Part shown: in pieces, positions 1 through 6,802 of the stretch
Layout: each line of letters starts with the position of its first letter
Numbering within the stretch: the first letter of the stretch is position 1
Source of the DNA: Bacillota bacterium
Lineage (GTDB): Bacteria > Bacillota > Clostridia > Christensenellales > Aristaeellaceae
DNA: 17,032 nt
Reading direction: 5' to 3'
NCBI GenBank assembly: GCA_023391725.1
Contig: JAEWAH010000129.1
Coordinates: forward strand, 1-17,032
The notes under the pieces: generated by a model
Told to the model about the DNA's origin: nothing
What the model saw: only the letters and a program-made list of their open reading frames with translations
Database searches by the model: none
Program-made: the position numbers and the translations under genes

Positions 1-843
1 GACCTGGTTGGCGTCCCAGATGCTCTCCAGTTGCTTGAAGTGCTCGCTCAATTCCTCGCGCCTGTTTAAGCCCAGGGAAACGATAAGCGCGTTGATCACC
101 GACAGCGGCGCCGCCAGGGAATCCACAAAAGAAGCCATGTCCGTGCGGGCGGCCAGGCATACATGGGCCACTTCCTTTAGCGGGGACATGGGGCCGTCGG
201 TAATGCCCACCACCTGCGCGCCTCGGGACTTGGCAAAGCGCATGCCCTCCAGGGTGCGGGTGGAGTAGCGCGGGAAGCTGATGCCGATGAACACATCGTT
301 TTCATGCACCCTGGCGATCTCCTCGAACACGTCGGGGGAGCCGGTGGAGACAAGATGCACATTGTCGAAGATGTAATGCAGATAATAGCCCAAAAACTGG
401 GCCAGCGGCGCGGCGGAGCGCAGGCCCATCACATAGATGGCCCCCGCGCCCAACATGCGCCGGACCACATCATCAAAGGCGTCGGCGTCGATCTCTTCGA
501 TGGTGGTGCGAATGTTCTGCATATCGGCCTTGAGCACTGTGCGAAGCACCGCGCTACGATCGATCTCCGAAGACATTTCAAACCGCTGCACCGCGGTAAG
601 CCGGTGGCGCACCAATTCCTGCAAAGAGCGCTGCAGCTGCGGATACCCTTCATATCCAAGGGCGGCAGCAAAGCGAACCACGGTGGACTCGCTTACGCCT
701 ACATTCTCCCCCAAACGGGACGCGGTCATGAATACGGCTTTGTCATAATGCTCAACAATATATTCGGCGATGCGCCGGTGGCCTTTGGAAAGGCGTTTGC
801 CGCTTTGATTCAGGCGGCGAATGATATCCTGCATATCCTGCAT
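1..843 (-). CDS. RpiR/MurR-family transcriptional regulator (partial, C-terminus cut by window edge)
   Basis: The frame is open from the ATG at 843 to base 1, giving 281 residues with no stop. RpiR proteins are usually about 280-290 residues, so only the last few are missing. Residues 1-77 form the N-terminal helix-turn-helix domain; VSESTVVRFAAALGY at 50-64 is the typical recognition-helix signature. From about residue 125 follows a SIS sugar-phosphate-binding fold, with VMGLRSAAPLA (138-148) and a second loop, FPRYSTRTL (190-198). The start is set by a GGAGG site just upstream. Members of this family sense phosphosugars and control sugar or amino-sugar catabolic genes. The target here is unknown, since the adjacent gene is surE and the gene's own downstream neighbours lie outside the window. 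Confidence 0.93.
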   Translation of the reverse strand, partial: MQDMQDIIRRLNQSGKRLSKGHRRIAEYIVEHYDKAVFMTASRLGENVGVSESTVVRFAAALGYEGYPQLQRSLQELVRHRLTAVQRFEMSSEIDRSAVLRTVLKADMQNIRTTIEEIDADAFDDVVRRMLGAGAIYVMGLRSAAPLAQFLGYYLHYIFDNVHLVSTGSPDVFEEIARVHENDVFIGISFPRYSTRTLEGMRFAKSRGAQVVGITDGPMSPLKEVAHVCLAARTDMASFVDSLAAPLSVINALIVSLGLNRREELSEHFKQLESIWDANQV

Positions 844-900
844 GGGGGATTCCTCCGAGCGTTATTTTGCACCGGCGCCATTGCCGGCACACCAGCTTTC

Positions 901-929
901 ATTATACCGGAGCAATCCATAAATTGCAA
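901..929 (-). promoter_or_regulatory. Sigma-70-type promoter of the RpiR regulator gene
   Basis: On the minus strand a -35 TTGCAA (924-929) is followed after exactly 17 bases by a perfect -10 TATAAT (901-906). The start codon at 843 lies about 50 bases beyond the expected transcription start. The -35 sits only 8 bases past the surE stop codon, so the regulator can be transcribed separately from surE. Between -10 and start codon there is a CCGGC/GCCGG inverted repeat around 868-890 that could be a regulator site; that part is a guess. Confidence 0.75.
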
Positions 930-937
930 GCACCCCT

Positions 938-1690
938 TCACCTTTCCTGCAGGAAATCCAGGCAACTCTCATAAGATTCCCCCGGATGCAAAAGAAAAGT
1001 GCAAGTCACATGCCCTTTTTGCAGGAAGTCCTCATCGCTGCCCGGGGTGGGGGGCTCATGATGGAATTCCTTCATTACCCAAAAATATATTTCTCCCCGG
1101 GGGCTTACGCGCTGCTCGTAGGTATTGGTGAACAGGCTGTGGTTCACTGGAGCCATGATGGGCGGCATAAGTACCTCCGGCGGGAGTGCGGGAGCATTCA
1201 CGTTGAGTACACTGCCACGGGGCGCGGGATATTCATTCAGCCGTTCCCCCAGTGTAAGGGCAAGCGCCGCCAGATGGCTGAGCATCTGCGTATCCGCCGG
1301 GCGGTCAAGGGACACGGCCATGGACTTTGTCCTGAGCAGCGCGGCTTCCCTGGCCGCGCCCACGGTGCCGCTGCAATAGATGGCGGTGCCGGAGTTCAGC
1401 CCGTCGTTGATACCGGAGATCACAAGGTCGACCTTCTTTGAGGCCAAGTTGCATAGCCCCAGGCGCGCACAGTCGGCCGGGGTGCCGTCTATGGCGTAAG
1501 CGGTGGCTCCCTCCCTTACGACAGGGGTGACAGAAATGGGCCTAAACAAGGTCAGCGCCTGGCTTGCGGCACTTTGCTGGCGCGCGGGGGCGCAGATGGT
1601 GACCTGATGGCCGCGCCTGACCGCTTCGAGTCGCAATGCGTCCAGACCCGGGCTGTCGATACCATCGTCGTTGACGAGCAGGATATGCAT
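938..1690 (-). CDS. surE: 5'/3'-nucleotidase SurE
   Basis: SurE is a metal-dependent phosphatase that removes the phosphate from nucleoside monophosphates, acting in the cytoplasm. The 250-residue protein begins MHILLVNDDGIDSPG, the canonical SurE start. D8 and D9 are the metal-binding pair, S40 lies in APARQQSAAS, and N95 lies in the SGIND loop; these match the metal ligands known for the family. YCSGTVGAA (105-113) is the second hallmark. Length is normal. The reading frame extends upstream to 1744, but the start at 1690 is chosen because it gives the family N-terminus and follows an AAGGGAGA ribosome binding site. The next gene downstream is the RpiR regulator, which has its own promoter. 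About 900 bases of mostly repetitive DNA lie upstream, and I could not identify a convincing promoter for surE. Confidence 0.95.
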   Translation of the reverse strand: MHILLVNDDGIDSPGLDALRLEAVRRGHQVTICAPARQQSAASQALTLFRPISVTPVVREGATAYAIDGTPADCARLGLCNLASKKVDLVISGINDGLNSGTAIYCSGTVGAAREAALLRTKSMAVSLDRPADTQMLSHLAALALTLGERLNEYPAPRGSVLNVNAPALPPEVLMPPIMAPVNHSLFTNTYEQRVSPRGEIYFWVMKEFHHEPPTPGSDEDFLQKGHVTCTFLLHPGESYESCLDFLQER

Positions 1691-1891
1691 AAGATTCTCC
1701 CTTCGGATGGATAAGCCGATGCGATAGGATATTTGTTGAACCATGTTTTACCGTCAGTCGGGATGTGGCAAAGAGACGGGGCACCCGTTTTTTCGGCAGT
1801 TTGTCCAATTCTTTGAACACTTCCATCATACTACATGGCACGCGCTGCATCAAGTGCGGCGCGGAGATCGGGATAGGAAACGGGGGTATAG

Positions 1892-2468
1892 CTTTGCGGT
1901 TCCATGAGGGCGATAAGGGCATCGCCCCCTACGATAGATCGGCGCTTAGCCCCGGGTCCAGGGCCCGGAGGCCCTGGTCGCTTTAAGGGGGATATGGAGA
2001 GTGCTGGGGGGAGTTAACCCATAGGGCGAGCGCAGCGAGCCTGAAGCCTGCCAAGGCGTAGCAGGAGCAGGCGGAACACTGGGCAAGCGAAGCGCAGCCC
2101 AGTGCGAAGGGAAGGTATCGAAATCCCCCTACTCCCTCCTGCTTCGTCGCACCGTCCGTCGCTACGCTAGGCCGGTGTTCCGCAGTTCCGCTGCGCTTCA
2201 CTGCTCCAGACTCGCTGGCGCTCGCCCTCCTGCGTCTTTATTTTACCTCGGCGGCGCACCGAGGGTGTCGCGGCTACGGTCAACCACCCTGGCGCTTCGC
2301 GCCACCCCTCCTCTGGAGGGGAATGGAACGGGCGCTCACGGCGCCCTACACCTCATCCGGCGCTTACGCGCCACCTTCACCTCAAGGGGAAGGCTTTTAG
2401 TTGGCTGCTTTCATGCAATTGAACATGAATGCAGCACACCTCAAAGATAAATCACCGTTTACTTGAAG
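1892..2468. repeat. Composite dispersed repeat, copy 1
   Basis: The left edge carries CTTTGCGGTTC followed by a GGGCATCGCCCCCTAC module (1917-1932), exactly as in copy 2 at 10177-10215. A long middle part (about 1935-2150) is closely similar to 10218-10435. Bases 2274-2337 match 10464-10527 at 63 of 64 positions. The unit then runs through GGCGC-GCGCC and CCCCTCC-GGAGGGG hairpins and the CCTCAAGGGGAAGG module. It ends with AAATC-CCGTTTACT-AAG (2449-2468), which also ends copies 2 and 3. Relative to copy 2 it has an extra roughly 100 bases around 2150-2270 and lacks the 126-bp tandem units. No transposase is present. Boundaries are set by eye from copy-to-copy comparison. Confidence 0.85.
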
Positions 2469-2477
2469 AGAAGGCCA

Positions 2478-2510
2478 CCGTAGGGGGCGATGCCCCCATC
2501 GCCCCTACGG
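2478..2510. repeat. Strong GC-rich hairpin with inverted copy of the repeat's left module
   Basis: Arms CCGTAGGGGGCGAT and ATCGCCCCTACGG can pair with one bulged G. Bases 2480-2495 are a perfect 16-base inverted match of the left-edge module of copy 1 at 1917-1932, so the copy is bracketed by inverted repeats. It lies directly upstream of the transporter promoter. It lacks a T-run on either side, so I do not call it a terminator. Confidence 0.7.
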
Positions 2511-2538
2511 CATAAACACAGGAAAGTCTTTTTATCTG

Positions 2539-2567
2539 TTGCGGTGCTTGAAAGGCAGTGCTACAAT
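2539..2567 (+). promoter_or_regulatory. Sigma-70-type promoter of the permease gene
   Basis: A -35 TTGCGG (2539-2544) and a -10 TACAAT (2562-2567) are separated by 17 bases. The expected start is near 2574, giving a leader of about 30 bases before the ATG at 2604. This promoter is independent of the minus-strand genes around it. Confidence 0.7.
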
Positions 2568-2603
2568 AGGCGGCGTGTGAAAATCAATGTATGGAGTTAA
2601 TAT

Positions 2604-3713
2604 ATGATTACCAGGCTGCTATCGCCTGTCAAAAAGGACCCGGTTCTCTTCATCTCAGGCCTGCTGGCTGCCGCCACAGCCTTTGTGATCCCCCCTTCAC
2701 CGGCGTACTGGGAGTACATCGACATTCGCACGCTGGTCTTGCTATTTTCCCTGATGGCGGTGGTGTGCGCGCTTTCGCGCAAAGGGCTTTTAAGCGCCGC
2801 GGCAGATGTTATCACCCACCGGGCCGCAAGCATCCGGGGGCTGGGCGTCATGCTGACGCTTTTGTGCTACTTCAGTTCCATGCTCATCACCAACGACGTG
2901 GCGCTGATCACCTTTGTGCCTCTTGCTTTGCTCCTTATGCGGGATGACAGGCGCGCCATGCTCCAAACGGTGGTCTTGCAGACTGTGGCTGCCAACCTGG
3001 GCAGCATGCTCACGCCCTTTGGCAACCCGCAAAACTTGTATCTTTATTCGACCTATTTGCTGCGCCCTGGGGAGTTCTTTGCCGCCGTGCTGCCGGTGGG
3101 GCTTGTCTCACTGCTTGCTGTGGCGGCCCTGTGCCTGATGCTGCCCAAAACGCCGCTGTCATTGCGGTTTGAGACCACAGGGGCTTCCTTAAAGGCTGAT
3201 GCATCCCTATACCTGCTGGCCGGACTGTTTTTGCTGTGCGTTCTGGCGGTGCTCCGGCTCGTGCCCTATCCCCTGGCGGCTGTGCTCACCATTGCCGTAC
3301 TGCTCATCACCGACAGGCGCGCACTTATGAAGGTTGACTACAATCTGCTTATAACCTTTTGCTTTTTCTTTATCTTCGTGGGCAACCTGAGCCGGATGGA
3401 CGCGGTGAGAAGCCTGCTGGGCAGGCTGCTTTCAGGCCGGGAGGTGCTGGTATCGGCCCTCGCCAGCCAGTTTGTGAGTAATGTGCCCGCGGCACTGATG
3501 CTCTCCGAATTCACGGATAAAGGCAAGGCGCTTGTCACCGGCACCAACATCGGCGGGATGGGAACACTCATCGCCTCCATGGCCAGTTTGATCTCCTTCA
3601 AGCTCTACTGCCGGACAGAAGGAGCGCAGGTGAAGAGGTATCTTGGTGTGTTTACGTGGGTGAATTTCGGGCTGCTGGCCGGGCTGCTTTTGCTGGCGAG
3701 GGTTATGGCATGA
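2604..3713 (+). CDS. ArsB/NhaD/citrate-type ion transporter (SLC13-like permease)
   Basis: A 369-residue integral membrane protein with about ten hydrophobic segments, belonging to the ion-transporter superfamily that contains ArsB, NhaD and CitMHS/DASS carriers. The two re-entrant substrate-binding motifs of this fold are visible. The first half has LITNDVAL (94-101) followed by NLGSMLTPFGNPQN (131-144). The second half has SNVPAAL (292-298) followed by GTNIGGMGT (313-321). The two related halves are as expected for the fold. The protein is shorter than the usual 420-450 residues but both halves are intact. The start follows a GGAG site 7-8 bases upstream. The substrate cannot be read from the sequence; a dicarboxylate, citrate or Na+/H+ exchange are all possible. 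It is the only plus-strand gene in the window, a single-gene unit with its own promoter, bracketed on both sides by copies of the composite repeat. Confidence 0.9.
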   Translation: MITRLLSPVKKDPVLFISGLLAAATAFVIPPSPAYWEYIDIRTLVLLFSLMAVVCALSRKGLLSAAADVITHRAASIRGLGVMLTLLCYFSSMLITNDVALITFVPLALLLMRDDRRAMLQTVVLQTVAANLGSMLTPFGNPQNLYLYSTYLLRPGEFFAAVLPVGLVSLLAVAALCLMLPKTPLSLRFETTGASLKADASLYLLAGLFLLCVLAVLRLVPYPLAAVLTIAVLLITDRRALMKVDYNLLITFCFFFIFVGNLSRMDAVRSLLGRLLSGREVLVSALASQFVSNVPAALMLSEFTDKGKALVTGTNIGGMGTLIASMASLISFKLYCRTEGAQVKRYLGVFTWVNFGLLAGLLLLARVMA

Positions 3714-3739
3714 TGAGCGAAGTTACTCAGGAACCTTTT

Positions 3740-4105
3740 AGAACCACCCCGTCGCTGCGCGCCACCCCTCCAAAGGAGGGGAATTAGGCACCTCGTCCGG
3801 CGCTGCGCGCCAGCTTCTCCTAAAGGAAACGATTTAGCATGCTTCAGGCATATCAGACTGGGTGGACAAGAAGGCCTCCAAAAGGCTTCCCCTTGAGGGG
3901 AAGCTGTCGCCACAGGCGACTGAAGAGGTGTCTGTTCGAGAAGGATGTATTATTTCTAAAGCTGGCGCGTACCTACACCTCTTCCGCCTCCTTCGTCGGC
4001 ACCTTCCCCTCAAGGGGAAGGCTTTTGGTTGGGTGATCTCACACAACTAAAAATCAGGAGCTTGAATACAATAAAACCGCACCGCTAAATCATCGTTTAC
4101 TAAAG
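3740..4105. repeat. Composite dispersed repeat, copy 3 (partial)
   Basis: It begins with the GCTGCGCGCC and CCCCTCC-AAA-GGAGGGGAAT hairpin modules also seen in copies 1 and 2, followed by a degenerate CTCGTCCGGCGCTGCGCGCC unit. It ends with AAATC-TCGTTTACT-AAAG (4087-4105), the same right end as copies 1 and 2. The long left part of copies 1 and 2 is absent. Confidence 0.75.
3878..4028. repeat. 54-bp inverted repeat with 43-bp loop
   Basis: Left arm 3878-3931 and right arm 3975-4028 are equal in length and imperfectly complementary throughout. Each arm contains the self-complementary core CTTCCCCT-CA-AGGGGAAG or a close variant. It can be read as two copies of the repeat's terminal module in opposite orientation. 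If transcribed it would fold into a long hairpin between the two convergent genes. Confidence 0.8.
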
Positions 4106-4147
4106 TGGAAGGCAAGATAGAAATAAATTTGCTGCCTGATAATGTCA

Positions 4148-4179
4148 CAAGCCCGGAGAAATTGAATTCCCCGGGCTTG
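4148..4179. repeat. 9-bp-stem hairpin between convergent genes
   Basis: CAAGCCCGG (4148-4156) pairs perfectly with CCGGGCTTG (4171-4179) across a 14-base loop. It lies 44 bases beyond the stop of the M81-family gene. There is no T-run on either side, so it is only a weak candidate for ending transcription. Confidence 0.5.
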
Positions 4180-4222
4180 CTTAAAAGCATTTACTCAATT
4201 CGAAGTATATGCCCGGTGGAAA

Positions 4223-5647
4223 TTACTTATCCAGCGGAAAGATTGGACGGGGGACAATCTTATAGGGAAGAGTTTCCAAGAGTTCGCAAGTGTAACCGGG
4301 CGTAAGGAGCAGAATGCCCCTCGCCGCAAATGCCTTGTAAGTGGGATCAAGATAGCCGCATTTCACGGAGATGATATCGTACTCCTCCAGCCGGAGCCCA
4401 AGCGCCCGCATGTCGTGGGGCTCGGCCACGCCCACCCGGGTGCGGCTGATGACAATGGAAACCCCCTCGTATTCCACTACGGTGTAGTCCGTGCCGTTGG
4501 CTTGGGCCACCAGTTTGACCTTTGCCCTTATTTGAAGGGGGGAAGGCGGCGTGACGACGTAAGGTTCCACACGCCCCACGCCTAAATCGACCAGGCTGCC
4601 CACACCAGCGGCCTGGCATTTTTCATAGGAGGCCCTGTCCGCGATAGCGATGACGATGGCGTTCTTGGCCTTCTTGTCGATCAATGCCTTGGCGACGATG
4701 GCCAGATCCTGGGCTCCGCCGGCGGTGGGGTTGTCTCCGGAATCGGAGATCACCACAGGGTGATTTTTCTCGGCAAGAGCGATATCGATGGCCTCATCCA
4801 GCGGATGGGCCTCCATGGTGAAGGCGAACTGCGTTTTGACACTATCGAAATCATCCGCCAGCTTCTTGGCGCAATTGGTAAGCTTCGAGGCATCATCCGC
4901 ATAACCCGTCACAAGCGCCGCCACCCCGGCGTGGGGGGAATCGGCCCAGGGATAGCCAAGCACGAAAGAGGCGTCCAGCACGCCGGGCCACTTGGTGTAT
5001 TCCGGCAGGCTGTCGATGATCGCCTTGAAGGGAGGCACGTCCGTTTCAGTCTGCTCGCCTGCGATCAAAACGGGGAGCTTCACCATTTGGGCGGCGACCT
5101 TGCGGCCGGTCTTCAGGGTGGTCAGGAGGATATTGGCCGCCCTGGCCCCTGTCTCGTACTGGTCCATATGAGGTGCGGTGCGGTAAGCGGAGTACCCGTT
5201 GGCGCAAGTGATCATCGTTTTGGTGAGCGTGGTGTGCATATCCAAAGAGCAGGTGATGGGAAGCTCCCAGCCCACAACTTTACGGATCTCCGTTAGCAGC
5301 GCGCCCTCGGGATCATCGTACCCTTCCGCCGCCATGGAGCCGTGAAGCGCCAGGCACACGCCATCCAAAGGCATGGAAGCCTTGATACCGCCTACGATTT
5401 CGGATACGACCTTTTCAAAGGCGTCCTTTTTGATCAGCGCGCCAGGCAATGCGATGGCGAAAAAGGCAGGGGCGACCTCGATGCCTCCGGCCTTGAGGGT
5501 TTCGATGATCCCGGAGATGGAATGGCGCTTCCACCTTTCCACTTTGTAAACATCCTCACCTCGGGCGGTGCGGAAGTCATCATAAGCGGTCCTTAAGTGC
5601 GAAAAGGTATTGGTCTCCTGCATCATGGCGGCAACTGCCACTTTCAC
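4223..5647 (-). CDS. M81 (MlrC)-family metallohydrolase
   Basis: A 474-residue protein of the M81 family, named for MlrC, the zinc peptidase that acts on linearised microcystin. Most members act on unknown amides or peptides. The N-terminal DUF1485-like domain starts KVAVAAMMQETNTFS. Likely metal or catalytic residues are H102 in LALHGSM, D136 and H138 in SLDMHTT, and H160 in APHMDQYE. The C-terminal MlrC domain carries SDSGDNPTAGGAQD (302-315). The frame runs upstream to 5698, but the family N-terminus begins at a GTG at 5647 that follows a GGATGAGGG site, so I take that as the start. No signal peptide is seen, so the enzyme is cytoplasmic. It lies 90 bases downstream of the phosphotriesterase-family gene with no obvious terminator between them, so the two are probably cotranscribed and may act on the same compound. 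The natural substrate is unknown. Confidence 0.93.
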   Translation of the reverse strand: MKVAVAAMMQETNTFSHLRTAYDDFRTARGEDVYKVERWKRHSISGIIETLKAGGIEVAPAFFAIALPGALIKKDAFEKVVSEIVGGIKASMPLDGVCLALHGSMAAEGYDDPEGALLTEIRKVVGWELPITCSLDMHTTLTKTMITCANGYSAYRTAPHMDQYETGARAANILLTTLKTGRKVAAQMVKLPVLIAGEQTETDVPPFKAIIDSLPEYTKWPGVLDASFVLGYPWADSPHAGVAALVTGYADDASKLTNCAKKLADDFDSVKTQFAFTMEAHPLDEAIDIALAEKNHPVVISDSGDNPTAGGAQDLAIVAKALIDKKAKNAIVIAIADRASYEKCQAAGVGSLVDLGVGRVEPYVVTPPSPLQIRAKVKLVAQANGTDYTVVEYEGVSIVISRTRVGVAEPHDMRALGLRLEEYDIISVKCGYLDPTYKAFAARGILLLTPGYTCELLETLPYKIVPRPIFPLDK

Positions 5648-5737
5648 AACGCATCCCTCATCCTTTTGTATTTTGTTTTGCGTAAGGGGCTTCTGCAAGA
5701 TAAAATCCTGTATCCAAACCCCAGCGGCTACATCATA

Positions 5738-6652
5738 TTACAAATCCCGCTGCCTGGCATACGCATCAAATACATTATCGTGGGTGATGGTCTTGAGGGT
5801 CTGTTCATCAACGCCGGCCGCCGGAAGCTTTGGGAACAATTCATCCTGCATGCGCGTGTAGCCGTGCACGTTCCCGCCGCCGTTAAAGCGTGGATTGTAC
5901 CAGCCCGAGTCCATGCTCAAAAGGACCTGATGTTCAAATCCCTCCTCCAGCAAGCGCAGAAGGAGCGGCAGCGTAGTATCTGGGTTGTAGTCGATGCTGA
6001 GGAACGCGCCGCGCCTGCCCGCGCGCATAAGCAGGCTATGGTCCCGCTCCGCCGAGGAATGGAACCAGACGTAGCGGGAGGGGGCGATCCCCTCTTCCTC
6101 CAGGATATCCAGCGCACGGTTTGCCACATGCCCGTTCACCGTATGGCTGCAAATGGCGGCTCCGGTTACCTTCACCGCCCGGCAGGCCGCGCGCAGCAGC
6201 TTTTCCTCACAGGCGGTCATACCGTCGTCAGATGTACCCAGCTTGATGAATCCGGCGCGCACATCCGTATCCTGAATATGTTCATTCAGTTCGGCGGTGA
6301 GATAAGCGGCCAGTTCGTCAATACCGGCTGCCCGTGTTTCCTCGGTGATCCAGGGTTCCCGATAAAAACCCGTGGCGATGGCGACGGGCATACCGCTTTC
6401 CCGGGCGACCTTTGTCACGATGTCCGCCCGCCTGCCTACGCCGCTGGGCGTCGCCTCGCAGATCAAGGTGACGGCTTTTCGTTTCGCTTCCAGCAGAAGG
6501 GGCTTCATCACGCGCAGCACGTCATGGGCATCTGCGCCGCGGTAGGCCCAGGCCGGGGCTTCGCCGGTCTCGGTAAAGATATGCTCATGCGGAAGAGCCA
6601 GGCCGAAATCGTCAAAGGAAAGCGCCCCCGAGGTGGTATGGATGTATTTCAT
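5738..6652 (-). CDS. Phosphotriesterase-family metal-dependent hydrolase
   Basis: A 304-residue amidohydrolase-superfamily TIM barrel with all six metal-binding positions of the phosphotriesterase family: H22 and H24 in PHEHIF, the carbamylated lysine K137 in GFIKLGT, H170 in CSHTVNGH, H198 in WFHSS, and D258 in SMDSGW. The enzyme should therefore be an active binuclear metal hydrolase. Family members cleave phosphotriesters, lactones or related bonds, and the exact substrate cannot be deduced. The length is close to the family norm. It starts at an ATG with an AGGA site upstream and has no signal peptide. It is the first gene of a likely two-gene unit with the M81 hydrolase and has its own promoter with a palindrome at the expected start of transcription. 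Confidence 0.94.
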   Translation of the reverse strand: MKYIHTTSGALSFDDFGLALPHEHIFTETGEAPAWAYRGADAHDVLRVMKPLLLEAKRKAVTLICEATPSGVGRRADIVTKVARESGMPVAIATGFYREPWITEETRAAGIDELAAYLTAELNEHIQDTDVRAGFIKLGTSDDGMTACEEKLLRAACRAVKVTGAAICSHTVNGHVANRALDILEEEGIAPSRYVWFHSSAERDHSLLMRAGRRGAFLSIDYNPDTTLPLLLRLLEEGFEHQVLLSMDSGWYNPRFNGGGNVHGYTRMQDELFPKLPAAGVDEQTLKTITHDNVFDAYARQRDL

Positions 6653-6706
6653 TCTTGTTCCTGCCTTTACTGGTGTTGATCAGCATGCTGTTTGCTTACC
6701 GTATAT

Positions 6707-6720
6707 ATTATGACCATAAT
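6707..6720. promoter_or_regulatory. Palindrome at the phosphotriesterase promoter (candidate operator)
   Basis: ATTATG-AC-CATAAT is a perfect 6+6 inverted repeat. It overlaps the edge of the -10 box and covers the expected transcription start, where a repressor would block initiation. The protein that would bind it is unknown. Confidence 0.5.
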
Positions 6721-6747
6721 TTTACTACATCTGCTGATTGTGCGCAA
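6719..6747 (-). promoter_or_regulatory. Sigma-70-type promoter of the phosphotriesterase/M81 operon
   Basis: On the minus strand a -35 TTGCGC (6742-6747) and a -10 TAAAAT (6719-6724) are exactly 17 bases apart. The expected start is near 6712, giving a leader of about 60 bases. It lies just downstream of the terminator of the preceding operon, which makes this a separate transcription unit. Confidence 0.7.
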
Positions 6748-6762
6748 CGAAGGCTGCAAAAC

Positions 6763-6793
6763 AAAAGCGCGGCCCCTGTGAGCCCGCGCTTTT
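6763..6793 (-). terminator. Intrinsic terminator after the flavin reductase-like gene
   Basis: AAAAGCGCGG (6763-6772) pairs perfectly with CCGCGCTTTT (6784-6793). Read on the minus strand, the stem is followed by TTTTGTTTTG. It begins 10 bases beyond the stop codon at 6803, ending the MarR operon before the next promoter. Confidence 0.85.
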
Positions 6794-6802
6794 TGCCCGA
6801 TC

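Larger units (their letters stand above)
1691..2603. other. 913-bp intergenic stretch: surE leader, composite repeat copy 1, promoter of the transporter
   Basis: No protein of recognisable kind is encoded here; open frames in it are low-complexity translations of repeats. Bases 1691-1890 are unique and should hold the surE leader and promoter. About 1892-2468 is composite repeat copy 1. Then come a strong hairpin (2478-2510) and the promoter for the plus-strand transporter (2539-2567). Confidence 0.7.
3714..4222. other. 509-bp intergenic stretch filled mostly by repeat copy 3
   Basis: Lies between the ends of two convergent genes, the permease (+) and the M81-family gene (-). It holds composite repeat modules from about 3740 to 4105, a 54-bp inverted repeat and a 9-bp-stem hairpin at 4148-4179. 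Two short overlapping open frames here are repeat translations, not genes. No clear T-tailed terminator for either neighbour was found. Confidence 0.7.

Noticed and set aside
304..1131. 275-codon plus-strand open frame across the left end
   Set aside because: It is antisense to the RpiR regulator gene and the end of surE, both of which have family motifs and ribosome binding sites.
1772..1791. ACGGG-GCA-CCCGT hairpin followed by six T on the plus strand
   Set aside because: It looks like a small terminator, but no plus-strand gene lies upstream of it, so there is nothing for it to terminate.
3839..4050. Two short overlapping plus-strand open frames
   Set aside because: Both lie in the inverted repeat of copy 3 and have equivalent frames in other repeat copies; no ribosome binding site or family resemblance.
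5648..5737. Separate promoter for the M81-family gene (TTGCAG-17-CAAAAT)
   Set aside because: Both boxes are poor matches, and the short gap without a terminator fits cotranscription with the upstream gene better.
5597..6679. 360-codon plus-strand open frame opposite the phosphotriesterase-family gene
   Set aside because: The minus-strand gene has all six metal ligands; the plus-strand frame is its mirror and has no motif.
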